A stretch of 64,000 bases of DNA from Chloroflexota bacterium (GTDB lineage: Bacteria; Chloroflexota; Anaerolineae; Anaerolineales; Villigracilaceae), in NCBI GenBank assembly GCA_021787595.1, contig JAJYLQ010000011.1:61498-125497 (forward strand). Direction: 5' to 3'. The stretch's first letter is position 1; each line of letters starts with the position of its first letter. Both the position numbers and the translations under genes were made by a program. The notes under the pieces were generated by a model. The model worked only from the letters and a program-made list of their open reading frames with translations. It did not search any database and was not told the origin of the DNA. Shown one piece after another: positions 50,303 to 58,425 of the stretch.

Positions 50303-50992
50303 CTATTCTTCATCATCGGACGGAACGATCCGTTCGCCTCTTTCGTTGACCCTGGACTCGCCGCCGTTTAATTGGGCACTCAAACGCCCGATGGCTTGTT
50401 CGAGATGTTCGCCGCGCAGACTGACGGTGATGTCGCCGCGCGTCTTTTCGATGATGCCGCGCGCCAGATCGGTTTGACGGCGCAAGCCGTTGGTGATCGC
50501 ATCCGGATAATCCATTGTCACCAGCACGGAATAGATTTCATCCATGATGCCAAGCAGCCGTTCGGCTTCCTGCGAATATCCGTGCCGCAGAATGTCCAGG
50601 GTTCTGCGCCGCAATTCTCCGACCACTTCGGCCAGTCCATTCAAATATGTGAAGCCGGATACGCCCAGTTGTTCAGGCGTGAGCAGCGGCTGGTTTTGGA
50701 TCAGCGCGCACGTGACGTTGGCTTCGACGAATTCCTTCAGCGCATCCTGTGTGTATCCGGCAAAAAGCAGATCGGGATAAGCAGCCAGATCGCGCTTCAA
50801 CGACTCTGCCAGCTTGTGCGTTTCGGCGAGATGTTCATTCATGACAGCCGCTTCATCGCGGTGGACGGCGCGGATGGCAAGCGAACAGGCGCGCGTCAAC
50901 TGGCGTGCCTGGGATAGGGCCCGATCACGGGCAGTTGTCCGCGCATCGAAATCCTGGCGAATCTGGTCGGCAATGTTCTGAAGTTTGTACAT
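50303..50992 (-). CDS. Translin-family protein
   Basis: 229 residues, all helical, with translin-family landmarks: SQARQLTRACSLAIRAVHRD near residues 32-51, LLFAGYTQDALKEFVEA near 76-92, LGVSGFTYLNGLAEVVGELR near 109-128 and DYPDAITNGLRRQTDLARGI near 163-182. Eukaryotic translin with TRAX binds nucleic acid and forms the C3PO nuclease; archaeal homologues form octamers. The bacterial role is poorly known. ATG 50992 is chosen over an upstream in-frame Met that overlaps the DUF3467 gene. It sits between DUF3467/ssb and nucleotide-metabolism genes. Confidence 0.85.
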   Translation of the reverse strand: MYKLQNIADQIRQDFDARTTARDRALSQARQLTRACSLAIRAVHRDEAAVMNEHLAETHKLAESLKRDLAAYPDLLFAGYTQDALKEFVEANVTCALIQNQPLLTPEQLGVSGFTYLNGLAEVVGELRRRTLDILRHGYSQEAERLLGIMDEIYSVLVTMDYPDAITNGLRRQTDLARGIIEKTRGDITVSLRGEHLEQAIGRLSAQLNGGESRVNERGERIVPSDDEE

Positions 50993-51011
50993 ACGAAACG
51001 CTGCCGCGATT

Positions 51012-51344
51012 TCAAGCCTTGTCGTTCTTTGGAGGGTCCGGCGGCTGGTGCGGGCGGAAAAGATTCTCGGCCAGCGATGAATTGACCGGAACCGTGATTT
51101 CTCCGAAGGCGGCTTCATAGCGCGCAATGTTTTCGGTCAACGCGCGCAGCAGCAATTTGGCCGAAAGCGGTGACATCAGCACGCGCGCCTTGACCGTTGC
51201 TTTGGTTTCCGCGGGGAGCAGGTGAGCGAAGTCAATGACGATATCGGCGGGCGAATGAGAAATACGCGCCAAATTGGCGTAAGCGATCTCAAGTCCGTCC
51301 GGGACGATCAGCGCGGGAGAGGCTGGAGGTTGAGGAAGAGACAT
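51012..51344 (-). CDS. DUF3467-domain protein
   Basis: 110 residues matching the short DUF3467 family (ANLARISHSPADIVIDFAHL, then RVLMSPLSAKLLLRALTENI). The function of the family is unknown. GGAAGAG lies upstream of ATG 51344. The order ssb, DUF3467, translin family, membrane PH-like, deoxyribosyltransferase on one strand suggests a loose nucleic-acid/nucleotide maintenance cluster; this grouping is inferred. Confidence 0.82.
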   Translation of the reverse strand: MSLPQPPASPALIVPDGLEIAYANLARISHSPADIVIDFAHLLPAETKATVKARVLMSPLSAKLLLRALTENIARYEAAFGEITVPVNSSLAENLFRPHQPPDPPKNDKA

Positions 51345-51406
51345 GGGATTAGTCCAACAAGTCTTTCTGTCTTACAAGTCCACAGCGCGACCCGAAGACA
51401 AATGAA

Positions 51407-51838
51407 TTAGAACGGAATATCATCTTCGGCGGGAGCGGCCGCCATGTCGCCACTGTCAACCGCCATGCCGCCGCTGCCTCCGTCAGTGTCGCCGCGCGAG
51501 CTGAGGAAACGTACCGTCTGGGCTGTTACTTCGAAAGATGCACCCGAAGTTCCGTCCTGCCTCTGCCAGATGCGCGGCCCGCCCGTATTTTTATCGGGCG
51601 TCAACCGCCCTTCGACGAGCACTTTGGATCCCTTTTTTAAATACTGGTTGCAGATCTCGGCCTGCTTTCCCCAGGCGGAAACGCGAAACCAGATCGTTTC
51701 ATTGACCTGTTCGCCGTTGCTGGATGTGTATTTGCGGCTTGTGGCGACCGAAAAAGAAGTCACCGCCTGTCCCGATGGCGTATAGCGCATTTCAGGGTCT
51801 TTGCCAAGATTGCCTACAATGATAATGGTGTGGTACAT
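51407..51838 (-). CDS. ssb: Single-stranded DNA-binding protein
   Basis: 143 residues. The OB-fold domain (1-105) shows the typical start MYHTIIIVGNLGKDPEMRYT, aromatic contacts in TIWFRVSAWGKQAE and VEGRLTPD. A Gly/Asp-rich linker leads to the acidic tip EDDIPF, used to recruit repair and replication partners. AAGGAG is ideally placed before ATG 51838. It coats single-stranded DNA during replication and repair. Confidence 0.96.
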   Translation of the reverse strand: MYHTIIIVGNLGKDPEMRYTPSGQAVTSFSVATSRKYTSSNGEQVNETIWFRVSAWGKQAEICNQYLKKGSKVLVEGRLTPDKNTGGPRIWQRQDGTSGASFEVTAQTVRFLSSRGDTDGGSGGMAVDSGDMAAAPAEDDIPF

Positions 51839-51989
51839 GGGATCTCCTTTTGAGTTAAGGGAACGCCGCAGCCGCGGCGTTGACGATTGTTGTTTCCATT
51901 TTACACTTATTATCTGCTGTTGCGAGGAGATGAAAAAAACGGCTGCCATTCAAAATGACAGCCGCTTCGAATTTTATTCGATGGCGGGA

Positions 51990-52715
51990 TCAGCCAGCAG
52001 CGGCAGGGACAGCCTGGGATGCCTCATTCGGCTGGGGCCGGGCCGCTGCGAGGAATCCCACGAACATCAAAATGGCCGCAAGCAACTCACCCACGTACAG
52101 GTATTGCCCAAAGCCCAATCCTGTCAACTCGCTGGCAAATGCCACCGATAACGCGCCGGCAGCGATCAGGACATTGCCGATGACGCGGTTCGGCAGGACG
52201 CGTTTGCGCCAGAACAGGAATGCGGAGTAAAGCGCCCCGCCCACCAGCAGGATGAGTCCATCGGTCCCGAAAATAATGGTCGGGATGAGAATCAAGTTGA
52301 ATGACGGAGCTGGAATGATCGCCTTATATTGCTGGCTGATCGGCAGTCCCAGGCGGAATGCGCTGTCGTTGATCGGGATGGACAGCATCAGGCCCGCGCT
52401 GACAAGGCTTGCCAGAATTAGAATGCCGGTCACGATGTGAACCCAGCGTTTCCTGACCAGCAAATACAGCGTGCCCTGTCCGATCCATGCCGGGTTCAGA
52501 ATCGCACCGCACAAATACCAGATGATGAAAACGGCCCGGCTCCACGCCAGGGAAAGATAGACCTCGGCAAAACTTCCCGCGCCGAACATCGCGAGGCCGA
52601 TGCCCCAGAATAAAAAGTGCGGAGCGCGGCGGATGAGATAGCGCTGTAAAACATAAATGGTGAAGCCGAGCATGATCGCGGTCGAGATGAACGGAAGGAC
52701 CTGAATGACGGACAT
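51990..52715 (-). CDS. Polytopic membrane protein (about seven helices), unknown family
   Basis: 241 residues with about seven hydrophobic segments, for example VLPFISTAIMLGFTIYVL, HFLFWGIGLAMFGAGSFAEV, VTGILILASLVSAGLMLSI and LVGGALYSAFLFW. The C terminus is short and soluble. I recognise no enzyme signature. GGAGG precedes ATG 52715. A 54-residue membrane-protein gene ends 16 nt upstream on the same strand, so they are probably co-expressed. Confidence 0.72.
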   Translation of the reverse strand: MSVIQVLPFISTAIMLGFTIYVLQRYLIRRAPHFLFWGIGLAMFGAGSFAEVYLSLAWSRAVFIIWYLCGAILNPAWIGQGTLYLLVRKRWVHIVTGILILASLVSAGLMLSIPINDSAFRLGLPISQQYKAIIPAPSFNLILIPTIIFGTDGLILLVGGALYSAFLFWRKRVLPNRVIGNVLIAAGALSVAFASELTGLGFGQYLYVGELLAAILMFVGFLAAARPQPNEASQAVPAAAG

Positions 52716-52731
52716 ATTTCCTCCGGTGAAC

Positions 52732-52896
52732 TTAGAAATGGACGATGCCGAACAGAACAGCGGCCGCGAACAAAATCAGCGCCACTGTTAGAATCCCCAT
52801 GAGCAGGAGCGCCGCGGGAATGATCTTTTCGTAGAGCATTGAATTTGCGGGCATGTGTGATTTGTCGTTGGAACGCGGTCGGTTGGGATCCTGCAT
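52732..52896 (-). CDS. 54-residue single-helix membrane protein
   Basis: A short gene read directly from the sequence: ATG at 52896, stop TAA at 52732-52734. A polar N terminus (MQDPNRPRSNDKSHMPANSM) precedes one hydrophobic helix (AALLLMGILTVALILFAAAV, residues ~28-47). GAGGG lies at ribosome-site distance before the ATG. It is followed after 16 nt by the larger membrane protein, so it may be its small subunit or partner. No family recognised. Confidence 0.6.
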   Translation of the reverse strand: MQDPNRPRSNDKSHMPANSMLYEKIIPAALLLMGILTVALILFAAAVLFGIVHF

Positions 52897-53159
52897 TTTA
52901 TCCCTCGCTGGGCTGAAATTTCATGATGCGATTGTGCTTCCGCTTGCCGGGCGGGTCAATGTAAGTTTTTGTAGATTCATATTAGCGTTTGCCTAGAATC
53001 GAATCCCCGCCGATCCAGTGATCGCTGACCTTTACCCTGATCGAGATGAATAGCGGGTGTTACGGAGCAAACGCCGGTGGAATTATTTCATCGGGATGTC
53101 ATCTTGCGGATTTAGAATAAAAACCAGGCTGGGCAGGCCTGAATATTCTCCTCCTCTCG

Positions 53160-53195
53160 ACAGCATCCGGGATCCTCAAAGATCCCGGATGCTGT
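53160..53195. other. Strong stand-alone hairpin in a 496-bp spacer
   Basis: Perfect 15-bp stem ACAGCATCCGGGATC (53160-53174) with GATCCCGGATGCTGT (53181-53195) and loop CTCAAA. It lies in the divergent spacer 52897-53392, in which no convincing gene was found. It could be a terminator of an unseen RNA, an attenuator or a repeat. Confidence 0.5.
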
Positions 53196-53392
53196 TATCG
53201 GTCGGTGGTCCTATATTTCATTCCAGGACAGCACCAGGACAGCAGATAAATGATCTTCACCCCCATCGCATTGGAAAAACCCGAAATGAAGCAGCTGCCT
53301 TTGCACACAATGTCCATACAAAATCCTTATAGGTTTTTAAACTTTCATTGCTATAAACAACAAAATTTCTTACAGTTAGATAAAGGAGACCA

Positions 53393-54076
53393 ATGGACAC
53401 ACCAAAACGTTACCATCCCGCGCTTGTAACTTTGCACTGGTTGATCGCCCTGTTCGTTTTCGTTGAGCTGTATATTGGATATTTCTATATCCGGCCCATT
53501 CTCTTGTCGGGCGGCGGGGGCGTGCGCGGCACGGATCCAATCCTGAAAATCCACATGGCGGTTGGGATTGCAATTCTTGTCCTGCTGGTAGTCCGCTTCA
53601 TTATCCGGCTTGCTTCGAGAAAGCCTGCGCCAGCGGATGCTGGTCTCAAAGCACTCAATATTCTTGCCAGAGTTGTTCACTACGCATTGTATTTCTTCGT
53701 GTTTGCAATGACGGTAGTTGGCCTCCTCTTCGCTTTGCAGACCAGCCGCTTCCAGGTGGCGTTCCTCGGTGCAACGGCTCCCGCTTTCGGTCCGGGAAAT
53801 GTACCGCCCGGCGGATTTCCGCGCCCAGTTGGGACTCCCGGGGCTCCCTTCCCCGGCGGAGGCGGCGCGCCCGGTTTTGGCAATCGCGGCAACCCGGGCT
53901 TTCGCGGCGGCGGAGGCAGCATCTTCTTCCGCCTCGGATTCTTCCTGCTGCCGCTTCATCTCTACATTTCAATTGTCCTGATCGCCTTGCTGACCTTGCA
54001 TATTCTGGCCGCGTTTTATCACCAGTTTATCCGAAAGGATCATTTGATCAGCCGGATGTGGTACGGTCGGGCGTAA
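53393..54076 (+). CDS. Cytochrome b561-family membrane protein with a Gly/Pro-rich loop
   Basis: 227 residues, four membrane helices. Haem-ligand candidates are His in YHPALVTLHWLIAL (helix 1), KIHMAVGIAIL (helix 2) and LHLYISIVLIALLTLHILAA (helix 4), as in bacterial b561 (YodB/CybB-like) proteins that shuttle electrons from quinol. Between helices 3 and 4 lies an unusual ~40-residue Gly/Pro/Phe-rich segment (PGGFPRPVGTPGAPFPGGGG, then GFGNRGNPGFRGGGG). AAAGGAG precedes ATG 53393. A perfect palindromic terminator follows. Confidence 0.85.
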   Translation: MDTPKRYHPALVTLHWLIALFVFVELYIGYFYIRPILLSGGGGVRGTDPILKIHMAVGIAILVLLVVRFIIRLASRKPAPADAGLKALNILARVVHYALYFFVFAMTVVGLLFALQTSRFQVAFLGATAPAFGPGNVPPGGFPRPVGTPGAPFPGGGGAPGFGNRGNPGFRGGGGSIFFRLGFFLLPLHLYISIVLIALLTLHILAAFYHQFIRKDHLISRMWYGRA

Positions 54077-54081
54077 TAAAA

Positions 54082-54109
54082 AGCGTGCGAAGGAATTCCT
54101 TCGCACGCT
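54082..54109. terminator. Perfect 28-bp palindrome, terminator for convergent genes
   Basis: AGCGTGCGAAGGAA joined to its exact complement TTCCTTCGCACGCT, flanked by AAAA on the left and TCTATTTTT on the right. It lies between the b561 gene and the lipoprotein gene at 54124. Confidence 0.85.
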
Positions 54110-54123
54110 CTATTTTTGGGCCA

Positions 54124-55086
54124 TCAATCTCCAGGCGTGGAAGTTGGATTGGACGGCGTGTTTGTTGGAGCCGAAGTGGCAGTTGGCACTGACGTATTGG
54201 TTGGTTCAGGTACCGGTGTGTTTGTAGGATTCGCCTCGGCGGTTGAGCTGGATGTTGCTGTCGGCTGAGGAGTTAGGGTGGGGGTTGGAGTGTCCGATGC
54301 ACTTTGGGTCGCAGTCGGAGCGGGTTGCGTTGCCGTATCCGTCGGTTGAGATTCGTCGGTGGGCGTTTCGATCACGCCGCTGGTCGCGGTTGGAACGATA
54401 TCAGTCGCCGTAGCGGTTGGAGTATCAGGCGTGACTGTTGCGTCTTCTGCGACGTCAATTAGCACATAGACCGTTACTCCAAATGTCTCTCCCGAATCGC
54501 TGGCTAACTGCCAGTAACCGGTATATTGTCCGGCGGTGGTTGGTGCCGTTAAGGTTACCGATAGCGCGGCTTGTTGGCCGGGTTCAACCGAGCCGCCGAT
54601 GCTCGTGTCTGTTCCTCCCATCTGATCGCCGTTGATGAAAGTCAATGTGTAGCTGGCATCCCATGTGCAGGAACCGGTGTTTTGGAACATCCACGTTTTG
54701 ACGAAAGTCTGTCCGGCAGGCACAACTGTGTTATCAGGGATGGTCACATCCGAAATGAAACCTGAGTCATCACAGGCAGTTCCGCCGGAAGTGGTTATAT
54801 AAGGCGTCGAAGTTGACGTTGCAAACTCCAGCACAGGCAGACTCGTTGGCGTGGAAATCTCAGAAGATGTGTCAGTGGGAACAGGCGTCGCGGTTTGACC
54901 GGTCGTTGTTGGCGCATCTGCCGTGTATTGGGCTTCGACAGTCTGTGCGGCGGCAGTGTAGATGGCATTGAGTGTGTCTGTTGAGTTTGTCGAGGCAGAT
55001 GGTCCGCAGGCACTAAGCAAAATAGCGGTCAATACGATGAAGGGAAGGAGAAACTTTTTTGGAAGTGAATTTATAGGCTTGTGCAT
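54124..55086 (-). CDS. Lipoprotein with NBR1-like Ig domain and Thr/Pro-rich tail
   Basis: 320 residues. The lipobox LLSAC places the lipidated Cys at C27. Residues ~105-215 form an NBR1-type Ig-like domain (GQTFVKTWMFQNTGSCTWDA, then INGDQMGG and GQYTGYWQLAS), paralogous to that in the CAP protein at 41658. The last ~100 residues are a low-complexity Thr/Pro/Ser tract (NTPVPEPTNTSVPTATSAPT), probably a wall-spanning or glycosylated stalk. It is a surface protein of unknown partner. Transcription runs toward the palindromic terminator at 54082. Confidence 0.87.
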   Translation of the reverse strand: MHKPINSLPKKFLLPFIVLTAILLSACGPSASTNSTDTLNAIYTAAAQTVEAQYTADAPTTTGQTATPVPTDTSSEISTPTSLPVLEFATSTSTPYITTSGGTACDDSGFISDVTIPDNTVVPAGQTFVKTWMFQNTGSCTWDASYTLTFINGDQMGGTDTSIGGSVEPGQQAALSVTLTAPTTAGQYTGYWQLASDSGETFGVTVYVLIDVAEDATVTPDTPTATATDIVPTATSGVIETPTDESQPTDTATQPAPTATQSASDTPTPTLTPQPTATSSSTAEANPTNTPVPEPTNTSVPTATSAPTNTPSNPTSTPGD

Positions 55087-55286
55087 CTTTGTATTCTTCG
55101 AGAGACGTTATTGCGCACATTGTCGAAGGATAAAAGATGAGTGTAAAAGGATGATGATTTGGCTGTTTCGAAATTGTAAAAAGAATATGGAGACATCATG
55201 TGGATTTTCCCGCCTGAACAGTGCGCGGTCCTGAAAGATCAATGCCAACGACCTTCATTTCACGCTTGTAATCTGCATTGGATTCG

Positions 55287-55638
55287 TCAGCGGATGCGGT
55301 ACTTGTTCTGATCTACGATAACCAGTGATCCGCTTAACCGGTCTGCTTCCATGTTGCTCAGCAATTGTTCCAAAACTTTGTGCACTTGACTTGCGTTGCG
55401 CGGGCGCATTTTTTGCCACAATAATCCCTTTGTGTAGTTTTGGAATGTAATGGCGAACATTGCTGAAGTCCATGTCAATCGTAATTAAAACTCGCTCATG
55501 CCTGACCGCATAAGCGAGTATCTCTTCATCCGGCTTGCCTGCCAACCCCGCTTCCTGGGCCGTTAGTACGTCATGTCCCCAGGAGCGGAGCAAAATAACG
55601 GTCGCCTTGTAAACGCATTCGTCTGCCAAAATATTCAT
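55287..55638 (-). pseudogene. DUF5615 PIN-like toxin, frameshifted in an A6 run
   Basis: The N-terminal part (MNILADECVYKATVILLRSW, then LAGKPDEEILAYA and LITIDMDFSN) is a DUF5615 PIN-like domain with acids D6-E7, D55 and D57. The frame then runs into unrelated residues and would stop at 55255. The expected C terminus (RPRNASQVHKVLEQLLSNME, then LSGSLVIVDQNKYRIR) is in the neighbouring frame and stops at 55287. The frames meet at a run of six A on the coding strand (T at 55409-55414); five A would restore one frame. It overlaps the DUF433 gene by 4 nt. It may be a mutation, a sequencing error or slippage. Confidence 0.82.
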
Positions 55639-55880
55639 GCCGCAAGTGGCTTTTCGTCAATAAAATGAATATCTTCGCCTTCCACAACCGCGCGCGCGTA
55701 TTCCAGGCAGGCCTTGATATCCTGCTCTGCAAGTTGAGGATAATAGTCATTGATCACCTGCTGGAACGTCAAACCATCCTCGATCAGTTCAAGGATCATC
55801 GTTACGCTAATGCGTGTTCCGCGGATGCAGGGTTTGCCGCCGTAGATTTTGGGATCAATGGTGATTCGATCTGTTGTCAT
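55635..55880 (-). CDS. DUF433-family antitoxin
   Basis: An 81-residue DUF433 protein (ITIDPKIYGGKPCIRGTRIS, then LELIEDGLTFQQVINDYYP). It is a helix-turn-helix-like antitoxin family that is paired with DUF5615 toxins. The stop overlaps the toxin start as ATGA, so the pair is translationally coupled. The antitoxin comes first, as is usual. It is probably autoregulated; no operator was identified. Confidence 0.88.
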   Translation of the reverse strand: MTTDRITIDPKIYGGKPCIRGTRISVTMILELIEDGLTFQQVINDYYPQLAEQDIKACLEYARAVVEGEDIHFIDEKPLAA

Positions 55881-55893
55881 ATTTTGATTATAC

Positions 55894-57180
55894 TCACTTT
55901 CCCATCATGAGCTTCGCCGCTCTTCTCCCAATCTCAACAGCGAAGTTCGTGCCGCGGTCCCACGGATAAACCTGACTCATCGAAGCGAAATACAATCCTT
56001 CAATCGGCGTTTCGATGGACGGAATATTCTTCGAGTGATTCACGAGCGGCACAGGCTGTGCATAATTTGTTTTGAACACCCAAACTTTTTTCACCCAATC
56101 CTGCGAAAACGCGGGATTGAATTTTTTGAATGCGGGCGCGAAGCACTTGAGCAATTCATCGTCGCTCATCGAAAAATATTCGTGGCCGTTTTCCAGATAA
56201 TCACCGGCATACACAATATGATCGCCGCCAAAATTTTCGGCGGATACAAAATTCGTGTGCTCCACCAGCGCAAGAAACGGATAACCTTCTCCTTTTGGCA
56301 AATTGAACCAGTAATAGCCTTGCTCTGAGAGCTGCCGCTCGAGCGACAGCGCCATCACGACCGCGCCCATGGATTTTAGATCCAGCAAGCCCTGCAAATA
56401 ATCTTCGGGCAGATCGGGACACATCTTCGCCATCAGATGTGGCGACGCGGTGACCAATACTTTATCGAATGATTCGACTTGCCCCGCCGCAACGAGCAGA
56501 CCCTTGTCCGGCCCCCGTTTAATGAACTTGACGCGCGTCTCCATTCGAATCTCGACGCCCATGGCGCGCAGACGTTCGGCGAACTTATCTGCGAATCTTT
56601 GAAAGCCGCCCTCGAATGTTCCAAGCCGCGTCGTGCGCGCCTTGAGCCGCGCCCACATCCACGCCATATTGACGTCTTTATAATATGGCCCGAATTTTCC
56701 AATGAGAAGCGGCTCCCACATTCTTTCATAGACGGCTGCACCGGCCCATTTCCGCATCCATTCGTCGGCTGTAAAACGTTCGAGCGATTTCCAATCGTTC
56801 GTTAAGCGGAGATAGAGTCCGACGAGGCCGAAGCGGATTTTATCGAGACCAAATCCAAGTCCAGGAAAAAGAAGCGCCTTCGTGATCGAATCGAACGGAT
56901 ACCATTTTCCGTCGTGAAGCAAAACGGTGTAAGGCCGCGGAAAAATGACCTGATCCTCCCAGCCCAGATCGCGGATCAGTCCAAGCATGGATTTGTCGGT
57001 TTGGAACCAGTGATGATAAAACTTTTCGACCGACCAATCCCAATGCGGCTCTTTGAATCCGCTGGCAAGCCCGCCGACGTAATCGGTGGATTCAAAAATG
57101 GTAATGTCGTGCCCGGCCTTGCGAAGGTCGAAGGCGGCGGCCATGCCGCCAAATCCCGCGCCGATGATTGCGATTTTCAT
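55894..57180 (-). CDS. NAD(P)/FAD-dependent amine-oxidase-like oxidoreductase
   Basis: 428 residues. The FAD-binding motif GAGFGGMAAAFDLRKAGHD opens the protein, followed by FESTDYVGGLASGF. A late motif EGLYFASMSQVYPWDRGTNF matches the flavin-containing amine oxidase/protoporphyrinogen oxidase-like group. In these bacteria such proteins often act on isoprenoid or sugar-lipid substrates; the reaction here is unknown. ATG 57180 with AAGGAAATGAA is chosen over upstream in-frame codons that fall in a tandem repeat. It is followed by the DUF433 gene 13 bp beyond its stop. Confidence 0.83.
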   Translation of the reverse strand: MKIAIIGAGFGGMAAAFDLRKAGHDITIFESTDYVGGLASGFKEPHWDWSVEKFYHHWFQTDKSMLGLIRDLGWEDQVIFPRPYTVLLHDGKWYPFDSITKALLFPGLGFGLDKIRFGLVGLYLRLTNDWKSLERFTADEWMRKWAGAAVYERMWEPLLIGKFGPYYKDVNMAWMWARLKARTTRLGTFEGGFQRFADKFAERLRAMGVEIRMETRVKFIKRGPDKGLLVAAGQVESFDKVLVTASPHLMAKMCPDLPEDYLQGLLDLKSMGAVVMALSLERQLSEQGYYWFNLPKGEGYPFLALVEHTNFVSAENFGGDHIVYAGDYLENGHEYFSMSDDELLKCFAPAFKKFNPAFSQDWVKKVWVFKTNYAQPVPLVNHSKNIPSIETPIEGLYFASMSQVYPWDRGTNFAVEIGRRAAKLMMGK

Positions 57181-57206
57181 TTCATTTCCTTTGTCGGGGC
57201 AGACCT

Positions 57207-57262
57207 GTTGATGCAGATCCGTTGATGCAGATCCGTTGAGGCAGACCCGTTGAGGCAGACCT
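57207..57262. repeat. Four tandem 14-bp repeats
   Basis: GTTGATGCAGATCC twice (57207, 57221), then GTTGAGGCAGACCC (57235) and GTTGAGGCAGACCT (57249). They sit between GGGGCAGACCTG and CAGGTCTGCCCC, an inverted pair ending near 57315. They lie directly upstream of the oxidoreductase gene. Confidence 0.85.
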
Positions 57263-57312
57263 GCGTGTCTGCCTTTGTGTGTGTCTGCCCGGGCGGACAC
57301 ACAGGTCTGCCC

Positions 57313-58365
57313 CTACGTGTTAATTTCTGTTGCCTCTGCCCGAAGCGAATCGCTCCATTGAATGCCTTCGCGCGTCAGGAAATATGCGCCCAATAACGTG
57401 ATCGGCAGCCAGAGCGCGACGTGCAAAACCAATGTGTAACCCGCGGCGGTGGCTTGATCCACGCCGTAGGCGGTCAACACCGCAATACCCGGCGCGTCGA
57501 ACGTGCCGATGTATCCCGGCGCGGACGGGATGGTCGTTGCCAGATTGACGATGCCGTTCATCAGCATCAAGGCGAAGAACGAAACGCTGAAATTGAATGC
57601 GTGCATCACGAACCAGTATTTCCCGGTTTCCAATAACCAAATGACGACTGAAGTAACGAACACCATCAGAATATCCAGCGGCGAGCGCAGGGAAGCGAGG
57701 CCGTCGAGAAATTTGTGCATCAAGCCATTCGTCTGCTGCCGAAAACGTTCGGGCAGGAATCGGTCAATGAACCATCCGCTAATTTTGATGGTGATCTGCG
57801 GGAACATGGCCGCCAGCAAAAAGACGACCAGCGCGCCGACAAAAAACGCGGTGCCGATGACGGCCACCTGCTGGATGTTGCCGACAAATCCCGATTGACC
57901 CGTGAGCTTGGCAAGCTCGGGCAGATTGACGAAGATGAATGCCAGCATCACGACGCCGTCGAAGATGCGCTCCACGACAATGGTCGCAAGCGCAGCCGAA
58001 ATGGAAACATTTTCCTTGCGCTTCAGAATGACCGCACGCAGCACTTCCCCGGCGCGCGCTGGATAAATGTTGTTGCCCATGAAGCCAATCGTCACAACCG
58101 GAAACATGCGCCGGGTTGGAATCCGTTTGACCGGCCTCAACAAATAATGCCAGCGCCACGCCCGCGCCCACACGTCCACGAAGTAAACTGCGATGCCGGG
58201 AATCAGCCACCAGTAGTCGGCGTGTTTCACCACATCCCAGAATTGATCGAGTCGCAGACCGCGCAACGCGAGCCAGATAAAAACAACGCTGATGAGAACT
58301 CCAAGCCAAAAATGCCATTGTTTCAAAGCAGTTTGTTGTTTGACCATAGGCTGTGATTTTATCAT
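57313..58365 (-). CDS. Flippase-like (UPF0104/LPG-synthase transmembrane) protein
   Basis: 350 residues with about eight membrane helices. Family signatures are RAWRWHYLLRPVKRIP, the MGNNIYPARAGEVLRAVILK loop, VERIFDGVVML and IPSAPGYIGTFDAPGIAVLT. These define the lysylphosphatidylglycerol-synthase transmembrane / AglD-like family, seen with glycosyltransferases and suspected of lipid-carrier flipping. Start ATG 58365, with ATG 58347 (MVKQQ) as an alternative. It is divergent from the thioredoxin-fold gene. Confidence 0.87.
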   Translation of the reverse strand: MIKSQPMVKQQTALKQWHFWLGVLISVVFIWLALRGLRLDQFWDVVKHADYWWLIPGIAVYFVDVWARAWRWHYLLRPVKRIPTRRMFPVVTIGFMGNNIYPARAGEVLRAVILKRKENVSISAALATIVVERIFDGVVMLAFIFVNLPELAKLTGQSGFVGNIQQVAVIGTAFFVGALVVFLLAAMFPQITIKISGWFIDRFLPERFRQQTNGLMHKFLDGLASLRSPLDILMVFVTSVVIWLLETGKYWFVMHAFNFSVSFFALMLMNGIVNLATTIPSAPGYIGTFDAPGIAVLTAYGVDQATAAGYTLVLHVALWLPITLLGAYFLTREGIQWSDSLRAEATEINT

Positions 58366-58412
58366 GGCGTTTGTGGCAGGGACACCGTGCTTCGCGAGCT
58401 GTGCCCCTACGA

Positions 58413-58425
58413 TATAATTTGAGTG
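58413..58425 (+). promoter_or_regulatory. -10 box giving a leaderless GTG start
   Basis: TATAAT at 58413-58418 predicts a transcript start at 58424-58425, which is the GTG start codon of the thioredoxin-fold gene. There is no Shine-Dalgarno. The -35 is weak. A CTGTGCCCCTAC repeat arm ends just upstream. Confidence 0.55.

Noticed and set aside
52957..53392. A plus-strand open frame near 53057-53332 as a gene
   Set aside because: It spans the 15-bp hairpin, lacks a ribosome site and shows no domain.
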